Shown here piece by piece: positions 18,084 to 26,667 of a DNA stretch of 64,000 nt. The DNA lies in assembly GCA_030739585.1 (NCBI GenBank), contig JASLYX010000001.1, forward strand, positions 62,001 to 126,000, written 5' to 3'. Position numbers and translations under genes: made by a program. The stretch comes from Candidatus Bathyarchaeota archaeon. GTDB taxonomy: Archaea > Thermoproteota > Bathyarchaeia > TCS64. The first letter of the stretch is position 1. Each line of letters begins with the position of its first letter. The notes below the pieces were generated by a model. It made no database searches, was not told where the DNA came from, and worked only from the letters and a program-made list of their open reading frames with translations.

Positions 18084-18632
18084 ATGGTTAAACAGCTCCT
18101 TTTGATCACTGGTATGACTGGGTCTGGGAAGACTACCCTCGTCGCACACTTCAAGAACATGGGGATCGCGTCCGTGACCATGGGGGACGTCATACGGGCT
18201 CTCGCCAGGAAAAAAGGTCTCCCCCCCACACCAGAAAATTTTGGACGTCTCTTCACGGAGATAAGGAAAGAGGGGGGTGATGACGCCGTGGCCAAGCTAT
18301 GCATTGACGAGATCGATAAGATACCCGATGGCCTAATTCTTATAGACGGAATAAAGAATATGGAGGAGGTCGGGGTCTTCAGCAGGAAATTTAAGGTCAC
18401 TCTAGTGGCTGTTTTTGCCGACCAGAAGACTCGATATGCACGTCTTTTAGCTAGAGGCCGCAGTGACGACCCACCTGACATAGCTACGTTCAAGGCCCGA
18501 GATGCCCGTGAGCTTGGTTTCAACCTGGGGCATGCCATCGCCCTCGCCGATTATACTATTCTGAACGAGGGGAATCTCGAGGACCTCAAGGCAGAGTTCG
18601 ATATCTTGAGAGAACATCTGAGAGGGATATAG
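18084..18632 (+). CDS. UPF0200 family nucleotide kinase-like ATPase
   Basis: 182 residues with a P-loop, ITGMTGSGKTTL at about 8-19, and a kinase-like fold related to dephospho-CoA and adenylate kinases. LILIDGIKNMEEV near residue 88 is the Walker B/DGI motif shared by UPF0200. Members are nearly confined to archaea and have no proven substrate. The stop is four bases from the start of the UPF0201 gene; the two families commonly lie together in archaea, suggesting a joint role, possibly in RNA metabolism. Confidence 0.9.
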   Translation: MVKQLLLITGMTGSGKTTLVAHFKNMGIASVTMGDVIRALARKKGLPPTPENFGRLFTEIRKEGGDDAVAKLCIDEIDKIPDGLILIDGIKNMEEVGVFSRKFKVTLVAVFADQKTRYARLLARGRSDDPPDIATFKARDARELGFNLGHAIALADYTILNEGNLEDLKAEFDILREHLRGI

Positions 18633-18636
18633 CGGA

Positions 18637-19020
18637 ATGAAGGGAGTGGTTAGGGTTAAGGTACATTCTACTGAGAGCGTGGAGAGGGTAAAGCAAGCTG
18701 TTAGGAATGTTTTAGGGGAGATCAAACTTCATAAATCCGATGATGGACGGGGGTCCATCCTCAAAGGGGATCTCGAGAAGATGGAGGACCTCCTTCCTAT
18801 TAGACAACTGATTGCCAGGATGCGGATAAGAGACGCCGCTTTTTCGTTTTTGACCCAATCATCCACTGACGATCGCTTATCCTTCGGTTTAAATAAGCAG
18901 GCGGCCTACGCAGGTCGCGCCTCCTTCCATAGCGCTGATGTGTCTGTATTGGGTCCAATCCAGTTCCAAATCACTGGAGAAATTGAAAATATAGTTGGTT
19001 TTCTGTGCGGAAAATTCTGA
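18637..19020 (+). CDS. UPF0201 family protein (COG1325, RNA-binding fold)
   Basis: 127 residues of archaeal UPF0201/COG1325, described as RNA-binding with a dsRBD-like fold and linked to the exosome by genome context. Characteristic segments are VRVKVHSTESVERVKQAVRN at the N-terminus and the C-terminal half FGLNKQAAYAGRASFH. Four bases separate it from the UPF0200 gene, so translation is probably coupled. Length is usual for the family. Confidence 0.88.
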   Translation: MKGVVRVKVHSTESVERVKQAVRNVLGEIKLHKSDDGRGSILKGDLEKMEDLLPIRQLIARMRIRDAAFSFLTQSSTDDRLSFGLNKQAAYAGRASFHSADVSVLGPIQFQITGEIENIVGFLCGKF

Positions 19021-19227
19021 GAATCTCTTGAGTCCGTTTTATATGCAGAGTGTCTATGCTGGGAATGCCCCACCACAAACAATATATAACGCGCATCTAA
19101 CCATAAGTGATTCCCCGAAATGGTGAGGTTTTCAATTTTCTCCGATGCAAAAAGATATCGCTATTTGTGCCAAATACATTCTCTTTTTACAAAGGGTTTG
19201 AGGCTTCAATTCTATTCTACTTAAGGG

Positions 19228-19734
19228 ATGAAAGGTTTCATGATTGAGCTAAACGCAGCATCGCTTTTAGATGAGGGAGTTGCAGAGTTCAGTTGGGATG
19301 AGTGCCATCAGTGTGGAAAGTGCACCAGTGGCTGTCCCTCGGCGAAATATTTGGACCTGAATCCGAGACGGATTGTCGCGATGACTCAACGGGATCTCAT
19401 ACGTGAGGTCCTTGACTCTGGTGTCATCTGGACATGCACGGGGTGCCTCCAGTGCATAGAACGGTGTCCTCGGGATATCACCCCCTATGACATCATCGTA
19501 TCCCTACAGAATCAGGCCGTCCGAGAGGGACTTCCGTACCCGAAGGGGCTTTCAAAGATGATGGGCTCCGTAAAGCGCCATAGTTCCATCCAGCTCCCCC
19601 AAGAGGTTGTTGATAGGGAATTCGATTCTTTCGAACGTGATGAGCTTGGTCTTCCGGAGATGAGTAAACCGATGGATATGAAGAAGTTCCTTGAGGCCCT
19701 CGAGAAAGTAATGGAGGAAAGAGATGATGCCTGA
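19228..19734 (+). CDS. hdrC: HdrC-like 4Fe-4S electron-transfer subunit
   Basis: 168 residues, the soluble HdrC type. Two 4Fe-4S motifs, CHQCGKCTSGCP near residue 27 and CTGCLQCIERCP near 71, followed by the RDITPYDIIVSLQNQA helix typical of HdrC. It passes electrons between HdrA and HdrB in heterodisulfide reductase-type complexes. The C-terminal half is a charged helical tail. The hdrB start overlaps its stop, so these are translationally coupled. No membrane heme b domain, unlike QmoC. An ATG at residue 5 is an alternative start. Confidence 0.93.
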   Translation: MKGFMIELNAASLLDEGVAEFSWDECHQCGKCTSGCPSAKYLDLNPRRIVAMTQRDLIREVLDSGVIWTCTGCLQCIERCPRDITPYDIIVSLQNQAVREGLPYPKGLSKMMGSVKRHSSIQLPQEVVDREFDSFERDELGLPEMSKPMDMKKFLEALEKVMEERDDA

Positions 19735-20608
19735 ATACGCCTTTTTTATCGGTTGTACAATTCAGACGGAGCAATATGGCTTTGAGATGTCCGCGCGGGA
19801 GACACTTCCCCGGCTAGGGATAGATCTTGTGGATCTCGAAGGTTTCAGCTGCTGCGGCTACCCTTTAAGGAGCATCAACGAAAAAAGCTGGGTATACCTT
19901 ACCGCAAGAAACATGGCCATAGCGAACGACAAAGGGCTCAATGTTCTTACCTTGTGTAATGGATGCCACCTCTCTATGTGCGAGGTCAAACATCTCCTTA
20001 ACGAAGACCCAGAGCTCCATGAAGAGATCAACAAGATTCTGGCTATAGAGGGGTTGAAATATTCGGGGGAGGGTAGTTCTCATCACCTCCTCGACGTTTT
20101 GAGGAAAGACGCCGGCGCTGATGATATCAAGGGACTTGTGAAGGTACCGCTAGATGGGTTCAAATTTGCGGCTCATTACGGGTGCCATGTCCTAAGACCG
20201 AGTGTCATAGGGAGACCCGATGACTCAGAGAATCCCCATCTCATCGAAGATCTCACCATAGCTCTTGGGGCCAAGACCGATCTATATCCTGAGAGGCTCG
20301 ACTGCTGCGGGGCAAACCTCGTAGTGAACGACCCCGAGACCTCTTTTAAGATGACGGGGGAGAAGCTGAAGGCCGTTCAGGCCCAAGAATTCGACGGGAT
20401 GGTGACCGTCTGTCCCTTCTGCCACAAAATGTACGATGCGAAGCAGGGCGCGGTCAAGAATATACTCGGTGATGATACCATTGAGCTCCCGGTAATATAT
20501 TATACCCAGCTCCTTGGCCTCGCCATGGGAATTGGACAGGAGGCGTTAGGAATCAACTTCAACCTAAGCCCCGTTGATGTTCTTCTTGAGAAGCTGGAAG
20601 TCGATTGA
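19724..20608 (+). CDS. hdrB: HdrB-like CCG-domain subunit
   Basis: 294 residues with two cysteine-rich CCG domains: CTIQ, SCCGYP near residue 45 and CNGCHLSM near 77; then YGCHVLRP near 150, LDCCGANLVV near 190 and CPFCHKM near 229. In HdrB each set holds a noncubane 4Fe-4S cluster that reduces the heterodisulfide CoM-S-S-CoB. Here the natural oxidant is unknown: no methanogenesis genes are in the window. Overlaps hdrC by 11 bases and is followed within one base by the hdrA-like gene. Confidence 0.93.
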   Translation: MMPEYAFFIGCTIQTEQYGFEMSARETLPRLGIDLVDLEGFSCCGYPLRSINEKSWVYLTARNMAIANDKGLNVLTLCNGCHLSMCEVKHLLNEDPELHEEINKILAIEGLKYSGEGSSHHLLDVLRKDAGADDIKGLVKVPLDGFKFAAHYGCHVLRPSVIGRPDDSENPHLIEDLTIALGAKTDLYPERLDCCGANLVVNDPETSFKMTGEKLKAVQAQEFDGMVTVCPFCHKMYDAKQGAVKNILGDDTIELPVIYYTQLLGLAMGIGQEALGINFNLSPVDVLLEKLEVD

Positions 20609-20609
20609 A

Positions 20610-21926
20610 TTGGCAAAGATTGAATCCGTTGTCGTGATAGGTGGAGGCATAGCAGGGATGCAAGCTTCCCTAGACCTAGCCGACAGGGGTTACCAGGTCC
20701 ATCTTGTTGAGACGACTCCAAGCATAGGGGGGAAAATGGCGCTCCTCGATAAGACTTTCCCCACCATGGACTGCTCCAACTGCATCCTATCCCCTAAAAT
20801 GATCGAGGTTTATCGCCACCCTAACATAGAGCTCCTAACCTACTCTGAGGTTAAAGAGATTACGGGGGAAGCTGGGGATTTCACAGTTGAGGTTATAAAG
20901 AAACCTAGGTACATCGACGAGGACAAATGTGTGGGTTGCGGGATATGCGCCGAGAAATGCCCTGCGAGAGTCACAGACGAATGGCAGATGGGACTCTCCC
21001 GGAGAAAAGCAGTTCATATTCCCTTTACCCAGTCCGTTCCACTTGTCTACAGGATTGATAGGGAGCACTGCCTCTACTTTCAAAAGGGGATCTGCAGAGT
21101 CTGCGAAAAGTTCTGCGATCCCAATGCCATCGACTTCGAGCAGAAAGGGGAGATCATCAAGATCAAAGCCAGTGCCACAATAGTGGCCACAGGCCTCGAA
21201 CTCCATGATCCCTCAGCCCTGAAGGAATACGGCTATGGGCGGTATGAGGATGTCATCACGGCTATGGAGTTGGAGCGGCTCGTTTCGGCCAGCGGCCCGA
21301 CGAAGGGGGATCTGACTCGCCCCTCCAACCAGGATCACCCTCATGACGTCGCTTTTATACAGTGCGTAGGTTCAAGAGACCTCGTCGAAGGCAAGCCATA
21401 CTGCTCCGCGGTCTGCTGCATGCATGCAACAAAAGAGGCTGTTCTGGTCAAGGAACATGCTCCTGATGCTGATGTTACAATATTCTACACAGACATCAGG
21501 GCATTCGGAAAGGGCTTCAGAGAGTTTGTGAACAGAGCCCGAGAAGAGTATGGGATAAAATATGTCCGGGCCAAGCCCAGCGAGATAAGGAAGAATCACG
21601 AATCCGGAAGACTATATTTCTGGTACGAGGAGACCCATACTGGTGAGATGAAAGAGGGGGTCTTCGATTTAGTCGTTCTCTGCACGGCTTTGACCCCCAG
21701 TGAGGGAAACCCCGAGCTATCTGAGATCTTGGGCGTAGAGCTTGACGAGCATGGTTTCTTTGTCAAACCGAGCCCTATACTGGCCCCCTTTGACACAACT
21801 AGAGAGGGTGTCCTGATGTGCGGTTTTTGTCGAGGACCCAAGGACATTCCAGACACTATTATAGAAGCAAGCGGTGCGGCCGCAAGGACCGCAGAGATAA
21901 TTGAATCCATGGGAAAGGCGAAATAG
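20610..21926 (+). CDS. HdrA/QmoA-like FAD subunit, short form
   Basis: About 438 residues from a TTG at 20610, one base after the hdrB stop. FAD-binding GGGIAGMQASLDLADRG at the N-terminus, GGKMALLDKTFPTMDCSNC with the HdrA cysteine pair near residue 70, one ferredoxin motif CVGCGICAEKCP, a second cysteine group CRVCEKFC, and IQCVGSRD plus CSAVCCMHATKEA near 265-290. Compared with classical HdrA (about 650 residues) it lacks the C-terminal two-cluster ferredoxin domain, like QmoA in size. It should sit next to HdrBC or the following large subunit. Confidence 0.88.
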   Translation: MAKIESVVVIGGGIAGMQASLDLADRGYQVHLVETTPSIGGKMALLDKTFPTMDCSNCILSPKMIEVYRHPNIELLTYSEVKEITGEAGDFTVEVIKKPRYIDEDKCVGCGICAEKCPARVTDEWQMGLSRRKAVHIPFTQSVPLVYRIDREHCLYFQKGICRVCEKFCDPNAIDFEQKGEIIKIKASATIVATGLELHDPSALKEYGYGRYEDVITAMELERLVSASGPTKGDLTRPSNQDHPHDVAFIQCVGSRDLVEGKPYCSAVCCMHATKEAVLVKEHAPDADVTIFYTDIRAFGKGFREFVNRAREEYGIKYVRAKPSEIRKNHESGRLYFWYEETHTGEMKEGVFDLVVLCTALTPSEGNPELSEILGVELDEHGFFVKPSPILAPFDTTREGVLMCGFCRGPKDIPDTIIEASGAAARTAEIIESMGKAK

Positions 21927-21927
21927 T

Positions 21928-24087
21928 TTGAGCGAAAATAATACAAACGAACCTAGGATAGGTGTTTTCCTATGCCATTGTGGCTCAAATATCGCCGGCG
22001 TCGTCGGCATGAAGGAGGTTGCGGAGCATGTAAAGGGTCTCCCCTCGGTTGATTACGTTGAAGAGAACCTATTCACCTGTTCCTCTGACGGGATTCAGTG
22101 CATCCAGGATGCTATCGCCGAGGAGAAGCTTGAAAGGGTCGTGGTGGCCTCCTGTACCCCTAGGACCCACCAGCCCCTCTTCAGGAATGCCTGTGAGGAA
22201 GCTGGCCTCAACCAGTACCTCTTCCAGATGGTCAATATCCGGGAGCATGATTCTTGGGTCCATAAGGATCAGGCAGCGGCCACGGAGAAAGCAAAGTACC
22301 TGGTCCAGATGGGTGTGGCAAAGGCCCAGTTCTTGGAGCCCGAGAAGGAGCCCGAGATTGATATTCTTCCTGTTTCCCTTGTGATTGGTGGAGGCGTCTC
22401 CGGACTTTCAGCTGCCCTCTCTGTTGCTAAACAGGGCTTCGACGTCTACTTGGTGGAGAAAGAGACTGAGTTGGGAGGGATCGTCAAAGATCTCCATAAG
22501 ATATATCCCACTGGAGATGATGCGAAAAAAATACTAGAAACTATTATTGAGGCTGTCAAAAATCACGAAAGGATCACCGTGTTCACTTCATCTGAGGTGA
22601 GTTCTATCAGTGGTTTCGTTGGAAGCTTTTCCGCCCAGATCACGTCACGTACTGGTAAGGTTAAACGTGTTGATGTAGGTACCATTATCGTAGCTACAGG
22701 TGCTGAGGTCTTTGAGCCCCAGGGATATTACAGCTATGGAATCAATGAGAAGATCTTGACCCAACTTGAGCTCGAAAAGTTCTTGGGATCGGGCTCTCCG
22801 AGCCTTCCAGAGCGGGTTGTTATGATCCAGTGCGTCGGGGCGATGGAGGAGAACGGAAGGACCTACTGTTCCCGGATCTGCTGTGGGGTCGCTATCAAGA
22901 ATGCTCTCCATATAAAAGAACTGAGCCCCGATACGGACGTCTACATACTCTATAGGGATCTGCTGGCATACGGCATCGAACTGGAGGAGTATTATAGGGA
23001 GGCCCTGAGGGCGGGGATTAAATTCGTGAACTTTGTTCCCGAGCAGCCTCCGAATGTGTCTATCCTTCCAGCGGGTGGCTTCGGGGTCAACATCTATGAC
23101 ACGCTGGTTGGGTTGGAGACTACACTGAATGCCGATATGATCATCCTCTCAACCCCTCTTATTCAGAGAGAGGGCGCTATTGACCTCGCCATGATGCTCC
23201 GGGTCCCAATAGGCACTGACCAATTCTTCTTGGAAGCTCACCCTAAGATGAGGCCTGTGGACTTCTCATCTGAGGGAATCTACCTATGTGGGACGGCCCA
23301 CGGGCCCAAAGGCATCATGGAGAGCATTGCCCAGGCCTACGCTGCAGCATCGAGGGCGGCAATTCCCATGGCCAAGGGGAAGGTCTACGGGGAAGCAGTA
23401 AAAGCAGTATTTGATCCGGCGTTTTGTGTGGGATGTGCAGCATGCGCTGAAGCGTGTCCCTTTGAAGCTATAACTATGAGCTCTTTTAGCGAGCCCAATG
23501 TGAACGAGGCGGAATGTAAAGGATGCGGCATCTGTGCAGTGGAGTGCCCCATGGGAACTATGCAGTTAAAATATTTCAAGGATAGCCAGCTGATCCCTGC
23601 TGTCGAGGCCCTCCTCTCCCCCGGAAAGTGGATGAACCCGGACAAAAGTGCGGAACCTGCGATCGTTTGCTTTGCATGTAAGTGGTGTAGCTACGCGGCC
23701 GCCGACTTTGCAGGAGTTATGCGTTTACAATACCCTGACAACCTCAGGATAATCCTCGTTCCGTGCACGGGCAGGGTAGATTTCAGCCACATTTACAAGG
23801 CATTTGAGAAGGGAGCTGACGGTGTTATCGTGGCGGGATGCCTTAAGGAGCAGTGTCACTATATCGATGGAAACCTCAAAGCGGAGAGGCGGATCGATGT
23901 GGCAAAAAAGGCTCTTGACGTGCTGGAGATAGGTGGCGATCGGCTCGAGATGCTCTTTAATAGCGCAGGCATGCCTAGAGAGTTCGCTGAATTTATATCT
24001 GATTTTACCGAAAAGTTGAGAGGCATGAACCCCTCCATATCAACGAAGGAGACAACGTTAGAACTGGAAACGTTCAGTAAGGATTGA
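21928..24087 (+). CDS. QmoB-like HdrA-MvhD fusion flavoprotein
   Basis: About 719 residues from TTG 21928, two bases after the preceding stop. Domains in order: HdrA N-terminal domain (IGVFLCHCGSNIAG), FAD domain (GGGVSGLSAALSVAKQG near 155), HdrA core IQCVGAMEE and CSRICCGVAIKNA, two ferredoxin clusters CVGCAACAEACP and CKGCGICAVECP near 495-540, then a MvhD domain (CFACKWCS, PCTGRVD, GCLKEQCHY). This is the layout of QmoB and HdrA-MvhD fusions, which pass electrons between FAD, ferredoxin and a 2Fe-2S relay. No hydrogenase or formate dehydrogenase gene is adjacent to supply the MvhD domain. Confidence 0.9.
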   Translation: MSENNTNEPRIGVFLCHCGSNIAGVVGMKEVAEHVKGLPSVDYVEENLFTCSSDGIQCIQDAIAEEKLERVVVASCTPRTHQPLFRNACEEAGLNQYLFQMVNIREHDSWVHKDQAAATEKAKYLVQMGVAKAQFLEPEKEPEIDILPVSLVIGGGVSGLSAALSVAKQGFDVYLVEKETELGGIVKDLHKIYPTGDDAKKILETIIEAVKNHERITVFTSSEVSSISGFVGSFSAQITSRTGKVKRVDVGTIIVATGAEVFEPQGYYSYGINEKILTQLELEKFLGSGSPSLPERVVMIQCVGAMEENGRTYCSRICCGVAIKNALHIKELSPDTDVYILYRDLLAYGIELEEYYREALRAGIKFVNFVPEQPPNVSILPAGGFGVNIYDTLVGLETTLNADMIILSTPLIQREGAIDLAMMLRVPIGTDQFFLEAHPKMRPVDFSSEGIYLCGTAHGPKGIMESIAQAYAAASRAAIPMAKGKVYGEAVKAVFDPAFCVGCAACAEACPFEAITMSSFSEPNVNEAECKGCGICAVECPMGTMQLKYFKDSQLIPAVEALLSPGKWMNPDKSAEPAIVCFACKWCSYAAADFAGVMRLQYPDNLRIILVPCTGRVDFSHIYKAFEKGADGVIVAGCLKEQCHYIDGNLKAERRIDVAKKALDVLEIGGDRLEMLFNSAGMPREFAEFISDFTEKLRGMNPSISTKETTLELETFSKD

Positions 24088-24198
24088 CATCTAGGTATAG
24101 TTATGACAAAATTTCCATGATCAAGATAATCACTATTTATCTAAACCATTTTGTAGTATTTGTATAACAAATATTGGATTCCATCTAACCGGAAAAAA

Positions 24199-24210
24199 CA
24201 TATATAGTAA
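24199..24210 (+). promoter_or_regulatory. TATA box of the glutamate dehydrogenase gene
   Basis: CATATATAGTAA preceded by an A-rich GGAAAAAA (BRE-like) lies about 40-50 bases before the TTG start at 24249. Confidence 0.5.
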
Positions 24211-24248
24211 ACGTGGGCTTCCCTATCCTATTTACGATGTGATGAACT

Positions 24249-25595
24249 TTGAACAGTTACGCTGAGAAAGTTTACAATAGCGTGGTCGAGAATGACCCCG
24301 GTCAAAGGGTCTTTCATCAAGCAGTCTATGAGGTTCTTGATACTATTTCGCCTGCAATTAAAAAATATCCCCATTACGAGAAATATAAGATCCTAGAGAG
24401 AATAGTCGAGCCGGAGAGGGTAGTTCAGTTCCGCGTCACCTGGGAGGACAAGGAGGGCGAAATCCAGGTTAATAGGGGCTTTAGGGTCCAATATAATTCC
24501 GCTATAGGACCTTACAAGGGTGGTCTCAGGTTCCACCCAACAGTCGTTCTTGGTCTCATCAAGTTCCTGGGCTTCGAGCAGAGCTTTAAGAACAGCCTCA
24601 CCGGCCTCCCTATGGGTGGTGGAAAGGGTGGCTCAGACTTTGACCCAAAGGATAAGACCGATGCGGAGGTTGAACGTTTTTGCCACAGTTTTATGCTTGA
24701 GATGCACCGGCACATCGGCCAGTTCGTTGACGTCCCCGCGGGTGACATCGGCGTAGGGGGGCGCGAGATCGGCTACTTATACGGTTCCTTTAGGAAGATC
24801 ACAAACATCCACGGCACTGCTGCCTTCACCGGTAAAGGATCTAACTACGGAGGGAGCCTCATCAGGCCAGAGGCTACTGGCTATGGTGACGTCTACTTCG
24901 TTCAGGAAATGCTCAAGACGAAAGGCGAAGATATGAAGGGCAAGGTTGTCACTATCTCTGGCTCAGGTAACGTCGCTCAGTACGCTGCTGACAAGTGTCT
25001 TCAGATCGGAGCCCGGGTCGTTACGCTGAGCGACTCCAGCGGTTGCGTCTACGTGCCTGAAGGGATCACGCGTGACCAGTGGGACTATATCATGGAGCTT
25101 AAGAACGTCAAGAGAGGAAGGATTAAAGATTTCGCCGAAAAGTACAACGAAGAGTACATCGCAGGGGGAAACCCATGGGTATACAAGTGTGATATCGCAT
25201 TGCCTTGCGCCACCCAGAACGAACTGGATGAAAAGGACGCCCAGACCCTTGTGGATTGCGGGGTGCTAGCCGTGGGCGAGGGAGCCAACATGCCTACCAC
25301 CCTAAAGGGTATCAATATCTTCCTCGAGAACAATGTCCTCTACAGCCCTGGAAAAGCCTCCAACGCTGGAGGCGTCGCGACCTCCGGTCTCGAGATGGCC
25401 CAAAACAGCCAGAGATACTTTTGGAGCAGGGAGGAGGTCGATGCTAGGCTTCACCAGATAATGGTGAACATCCACACGGCTGCATACGAGACTTCCAAGA
25501 TCTTTGGTGAATCGGGTAACTATGTTCTCGGCGCAAATATCACGGGCTTCCTTAAGATCGCCAATGCTATGGTCTCCCAAGGATACCTATCCTAG
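24249..25595 (+). CDS. gdhA: Glutamate dehydrogenase, NADP-type hexameric
   Basis: 448 residues, the length of bacterial-type hexameric NADP glutamate dehydrogenases rather than the about 420 of common archaeal ones. It interconverts 2-oxoglutarate plus ammonia with glutamate. Catalytic lysine lies in GLPMGGGKGGSDFDPK near residue 125, Asp in VPAGDIGVGGREIG near 165, and the Rossmann motif SGSGNVAQYA near 240. Start is TTG; no ATG lies nearby in frame. A TATA box precedes it, so it is likely transcribed separately from the Hdr block. Together with NfnAB-like genes downstream it links nitrogen assimilation to NADPH supply. Possibly acquired from bacteria. Confidence 0.95.
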   Translation: MNSYAEKVYNSVVENDPGQRVFHQAVYEVLDTISPAIKKYPHYEKYKILERIVEPERVVQFRVTWEDKEGEIQVNRGFRVQYNSAIGPYKGGLRFHPTVVLGLIKFLGFEQSFKNSLTGLPMGGGKGGSDFDPKDKTDAEVERFCHSFMLEMHRHIGQFVDVPAGDIGVGGREIGYLYGSFRKITNIHGTAAFTGKGSNYGGSLIRPEATGYGDVYFVQEMLKTKGEDMKGKVVTISGSGNVAQYAADKCLQIGARVVTLSDSSGCVYVPEGITRDQWDYIMELKNVKRGRIKDFAEKYNEEYIAGGNPWVYKCDIALPCATQNELDEKDAQTLVDCGVLAVGEGANMPTTLKGINIFLENNVLYSPGKASNAGGVATSGLEMAQNSQRYFWSREEVDARLHQIMVNIHTAAYETSKIFGESGNYVLGANITGFLKIANAMVSQGYLS

Positions 25596-25788
25596 ATGGC
25601 GATATGATTGTGAGAGGGGAATGACTCTACTTTTTTGTACTCTATGGGGTAATGAGGACGAGATCTCCCCGCTTCGAGTTTTTTCCTCCCGAATCTCCAA
25701 AATATTCGGCTTTTCCCAAGTATAAGGTTATATCCCCTTTTCAGGGGAAATATCCATAGGCCTCACAGGCCATCATTTTCTGACCTCA

Positions 25789-25800
25789 ATTTTATTAATA
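25789..25800 (+). promoter_or_regulatory. TATA-like element of the nfnAB-like operon
   Basis: ATTTTATTAATA lies about 41-52 bases before the ATG at 25841, in an otherwise noncoding 245-base gap after gdhA. Confidence 0.4.
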
Positions 25801-25840
25801 ACCCTTTCAATTGATTTAGGATTCATCAAGGGCTTCAAAA

Positions 25841-26656
25841 ATGTCAAAGATTGTCTCAAAGGTGGTTCTCACCTCTAATGTAAAGCTGTTTGAGGTGGAA
25901 GCCCCAGCAGTTGCCAAAAAGGCCCGCCCGGGGCAGTTCGCGATTCTCAGGACCCACGAGAAGGGCGAGAGGGTCCCTATCACGCTAGCCGGGAGTGATC
26001 CAAAGAAAGGGACGGTTTCCCTCGTCTTCGCGGAGGTCGGAAAGTCCTCAATTCAGTTGGGGAGACTAGAGGAAGGGGATGAGATCCTCAATTTCGCGGC
26101 GCCCTTGGGAAAACCGGCCCCGATGGAGAACTTCGGCAAGGTTATGTGCGTGGGTGGAGGCACCTTTATCGGAGCCCTCCTCTATCACGCTATGGATCTT
26201 AAAGCGCTCGGGAACGAGGTCGTTATCGTCCTTGGGGCTAGGAGCGAGGATCATCTCTTCTTCGTTGAGGAGGCCAGAAAGATCGCTGATGAGCTGTATG
26301 TGTCCACCGACGACGGGAGATTAGAGTACACGGGCCTAGGCTTCTTGGAGGGCCTCTTTGAGGAGTCTTCATACAATCACGTGTTCACTATAGGCCCCAC
26401 ATCGATGCAAAGGATGATTGCGGACATGACTAAACCCTTTGGTATACCAACTTCGGTGAACCTCTTTCCCATCATGGTAGACGGCATGGGGATGTGCGGG
26501 GCTTGCAGGGTTACCGTTGGAGGCGAGACCAAATTCGCTTGTGTTGACGGCCCTGACTTCGACGGCCATCAGGTTGACTACAACCAGCTTTCCTCACGGA
26601 TGAAGGTCTATACCCCTCACGAGAAGATCTGCATGGTCCTAAGCGAGGAGGCTTAA
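25841..26656 (+). CDS. NfnA/SudB-type NAD(P)H-ferredoxin oxidoreductase FAD subunit
   Basis: 271 residues of the ferredoxin-NADP reductase-like small subunit of Nfn and sulfide dehydrogenase (SudB). N-terminal FAD barrel with RPGQFAILRTHEKGERVPIT near residue 30, NAD-binding GGGTFIGALLYH near 108, and a 2Fe-2S motif near 215-240 (DGMGMCGACRVTVGG, then FACVDGPDFDGHQVD). NfnAB bifurcates electrons between NADH, NADPH and ferredoxin; Sud can also reduce polysulfide. Followed after 11 bases by its partner. Confidence 0.92.
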   Translation: MSKIVSKVVLTSNVKLFEVEAPAVAKKARPGQFAILRTHEKGERVPITLAGSDPKKGTVSLVFAEVGKSSIQLGRLEEGDEILNFAAPLGKPAPMENFGKVMCVGGGTFIGALLYHAMDLKALGNEVVIVLGARSEDHLFFVEEARKIADELYVSTDDGRLEYTGLGFLEGLFEESSYNHVFTIGPTSMQRMIADMTKPFGIPTSVNLFPIMVDGMGMCGACRVTVGGETKFACVDGPDFDGHQVDYNQLSSRMKVYTPHEKICMVLSEEA

Positions 26657-26667
26657 CACTGGCGAAC

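Noticed and set aside
17920-18105. A 61-codon plus-strand frame before the UPF0200 gene.
   Set aside because: It overlaps the start of the UPF0200 gene, has biased composition and matches no family.
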